A stretch of 50,920 nt of DNA from Gammaproteobacteria bacterium (GTDB lineage Bacteria; Pseudomonadota; Gammaproteobacteria; JAGOUU01). The stretch lies in assembly GCA_018061105.1 (NCBI GenBank), contig JAGOUU010000005.1:1-50920 (forward strand), given 5' to 3'. Made by a program: the position numbers and the translations under genes. The notes beneath the pieces are model-generated. The model was not told where the DNA came from. It ran no database searches and saw nothing but the letters and a program-made list of their open reading frames with translations. This document shows, one piece after another, positions 50,086 to 50,920 of this stretch (positions within the stretch are counted from its first letter, which is position 1; each line of letters begins with the position of its first letter).

Positions 50086-50920
50086 ATGAACATCCAAAAA
50101 GCGCATGAAATTTTAAAATTGAAATCTCAAGATACTCCGTATACAAAAGAAGAGATCGACAGAATGTTCAGAACATTGGCCAGTAAACACCATTCAGATC
50201 AGGATTCTGGAAAAAGTCAAAGAGTTCGGGAAATTGAAGGCAAGCTAGGCAAAAAACTTAAAAGAGATGTTCGCCGCAAGCTAGAGAGCGAGAAGAAAAA
50301 TCTTGAAAAAGCTATCGCAGGGCATAAGCGAGAATTTCAAAGATTATCAGATGCAAGAAGCAGATTGTTAACATTGGATACAGGTATAGTTGGTGCTGTC
50401 TCAGCAACAGAAGTTAATACGAAACTTGAGGAATATTTGATTCAATCGCTAGGGGATTTCAAAACGCCAAAATTATTAGGCGCAAAATATGATAAGAAAA
50501 AATTTACGTGGACACTTAAGACAAGCAAAATAAATCTTGCTGCTATTGATGTAACGCAACGAAAAAAAGTATTAATGTGGCTCGCGGTAAATATTGTTGC
50601 AGGGAGATTGACGCAAAACCATGTAGCATTTATTGGGGTGCCTAGTGACTTAAGTGAAGCAGAGAAATTTCTTATCACGTTTATTCAAATTAGGGTATAT
50701 CAAAGCAAGCTATCTAGAATGGTTCGCAGCATGGTTTCGAAGATTCAGGAATTTTTTGGGCGTGGAAGTATCAGCTTGCCACTGTCAGTATTAGCTATAA
50801 TATGTCCTATAGTTACAATTGTATTACTAATAGTTTTACCTCACAGTGTGCCACTATCAATTGTTTTTTGTGTGGTATCCTTATTACCATTTATAGTAAA
50901 TTTTTTAAATGGTATAAGAG
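50086..50920 (+). CDS. J-domain-like membrane protein, 5' part (runs off the window)
   Basis: 278 codons are seen, open at the right edge. Residues 5-38 resemble the start of a J domain ('AHEILKLK', 'RMFRTLASKHHSDQDSG'), but the HPD tripeptide reads H36-S-D38. A Lys/Arg/Glu-rich coiled segment (42-84) separates this from 'FQRLSDARSRLL', which looks like J helix III. A middle region (105-225) is unassigned. Two membrane helices follow at about 231-251 and 256-274. J proteins recruit Hsp70; without HPD that activity is doubtful. The rest of the protein is needed to judge it. Confidence 0.7.
   Translation, partial: MNIQKAHEILKLKSQDTPYTKEEIDRMFRTLASKHHSDQDSGKSQRVREIEGKLGKKLKRDVRRKLESEKKNLEKAIAGHKREFQRLSDARSRLLTLDTGIVGAVSATEVNTKLEEYLIQSLGDFKTPKLLGAKYDKKKFTWTLKTSKINLAAIDVTQRKKVLMWLAVNIVAGRLTQNHVAFIGVPSDLSEAEKFLITFIQIRVYQSKLSRMVRSMVSKIQEFFGRGSISLPLSVLAIICPIVTIVLLIVLPHSVPLSIVFCVVSLLPFIVNFLNGIR

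Overview
The window is a stretch of an AT-rich (by eye roughly one third G+C) gammaproteobacterial chromosome made mostly of housekeeping operons. The order rlmE-ftsH-folP-glmM-tpiA-secG-tRNA-Leu-nuoA..N-tRNA-fMet-rimP-nusA-infB-rbfA-truB-rpsO-pnp, with gatCAB divergent from mreBCD and hemA-prfA-prmC beside a TPR gene, is the arrangement I associate with Legionella/Coxiella relatives (order Legionellales). That placement rests on recalled gene order, not on a search; genus and species cannot be read from the sequence. Separate nuoC and nuoD, GatCAB, and many tightly overlapping genes fit this picture.

Layout: 1-1116 (minus) is the 5' part of a TPR protein. 1265-4608 is hemA-prfA-prmC. 4804-5133 is a small secreted Cys-rich protein facing a short DksA/TraR-type zinc-finger gene. 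5551-8857 (minus) is holC-valS and 8880-12227 (minus) is gatC-gatA-gatB. 12453-14994 is mreBCD, facing a TonB-like gene at 15004-15894. 16007-18816 is an accessory cluster of three exported DsbA/thioredoxin-like proteins, followed by rlmE, ftsH, folP, glmM, tpiA and secG (18829-25027). A tRNA-Leu(GAG) precedes the 14-gene complex I operon (25194-39698). A yceI gene broken by one in-frame TAG codon follows on the minus strand. An initiator tRNA with its own promoter and terminator opens the rimP-nusA-infB-rbfA-truB-rpsO-pnp block (40748-49325). The window closes with a secreted Myxococcus-type Cys-rich protein (minus) and the start of a J-domain-like membrane protein.

Functionally the core covers heme entry and translation termination (hemA, prfA, prmC), tRNA charging (valS, gatCAB), replication (holC), rod shape (mreBCD), membrane proteolysis and secretion (ftsH, secG), folate and amino-sugar synthesis (folP, glmM), glycolysis (tpiA), NADH respiration (nuo), and translation initiation, ribosome maturation and RNA decay (rimP to pnp).

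The least explained part is the exported set. Three tandem thioredoxin-fold proteins all replace the second active-site cysteine by serine (CxxS). One of them is fused to two six-Cys PAN/apple-like modules, and a stand-alone copy of that module lies at 4804-5133. Other points of interest are the amber codon in yceI, a J-like domain with HSD in place of HPD, a U1-U72 mismatch in the initiator tRNA, a TruB without its C-terminal domain, and several slippage-prone repeats (C9 in valS, TTTAA x4 before nuoD, a 9-bp repeat in hemA). No insertion sequence, CRISPR array, prophage or rRNA was seen.
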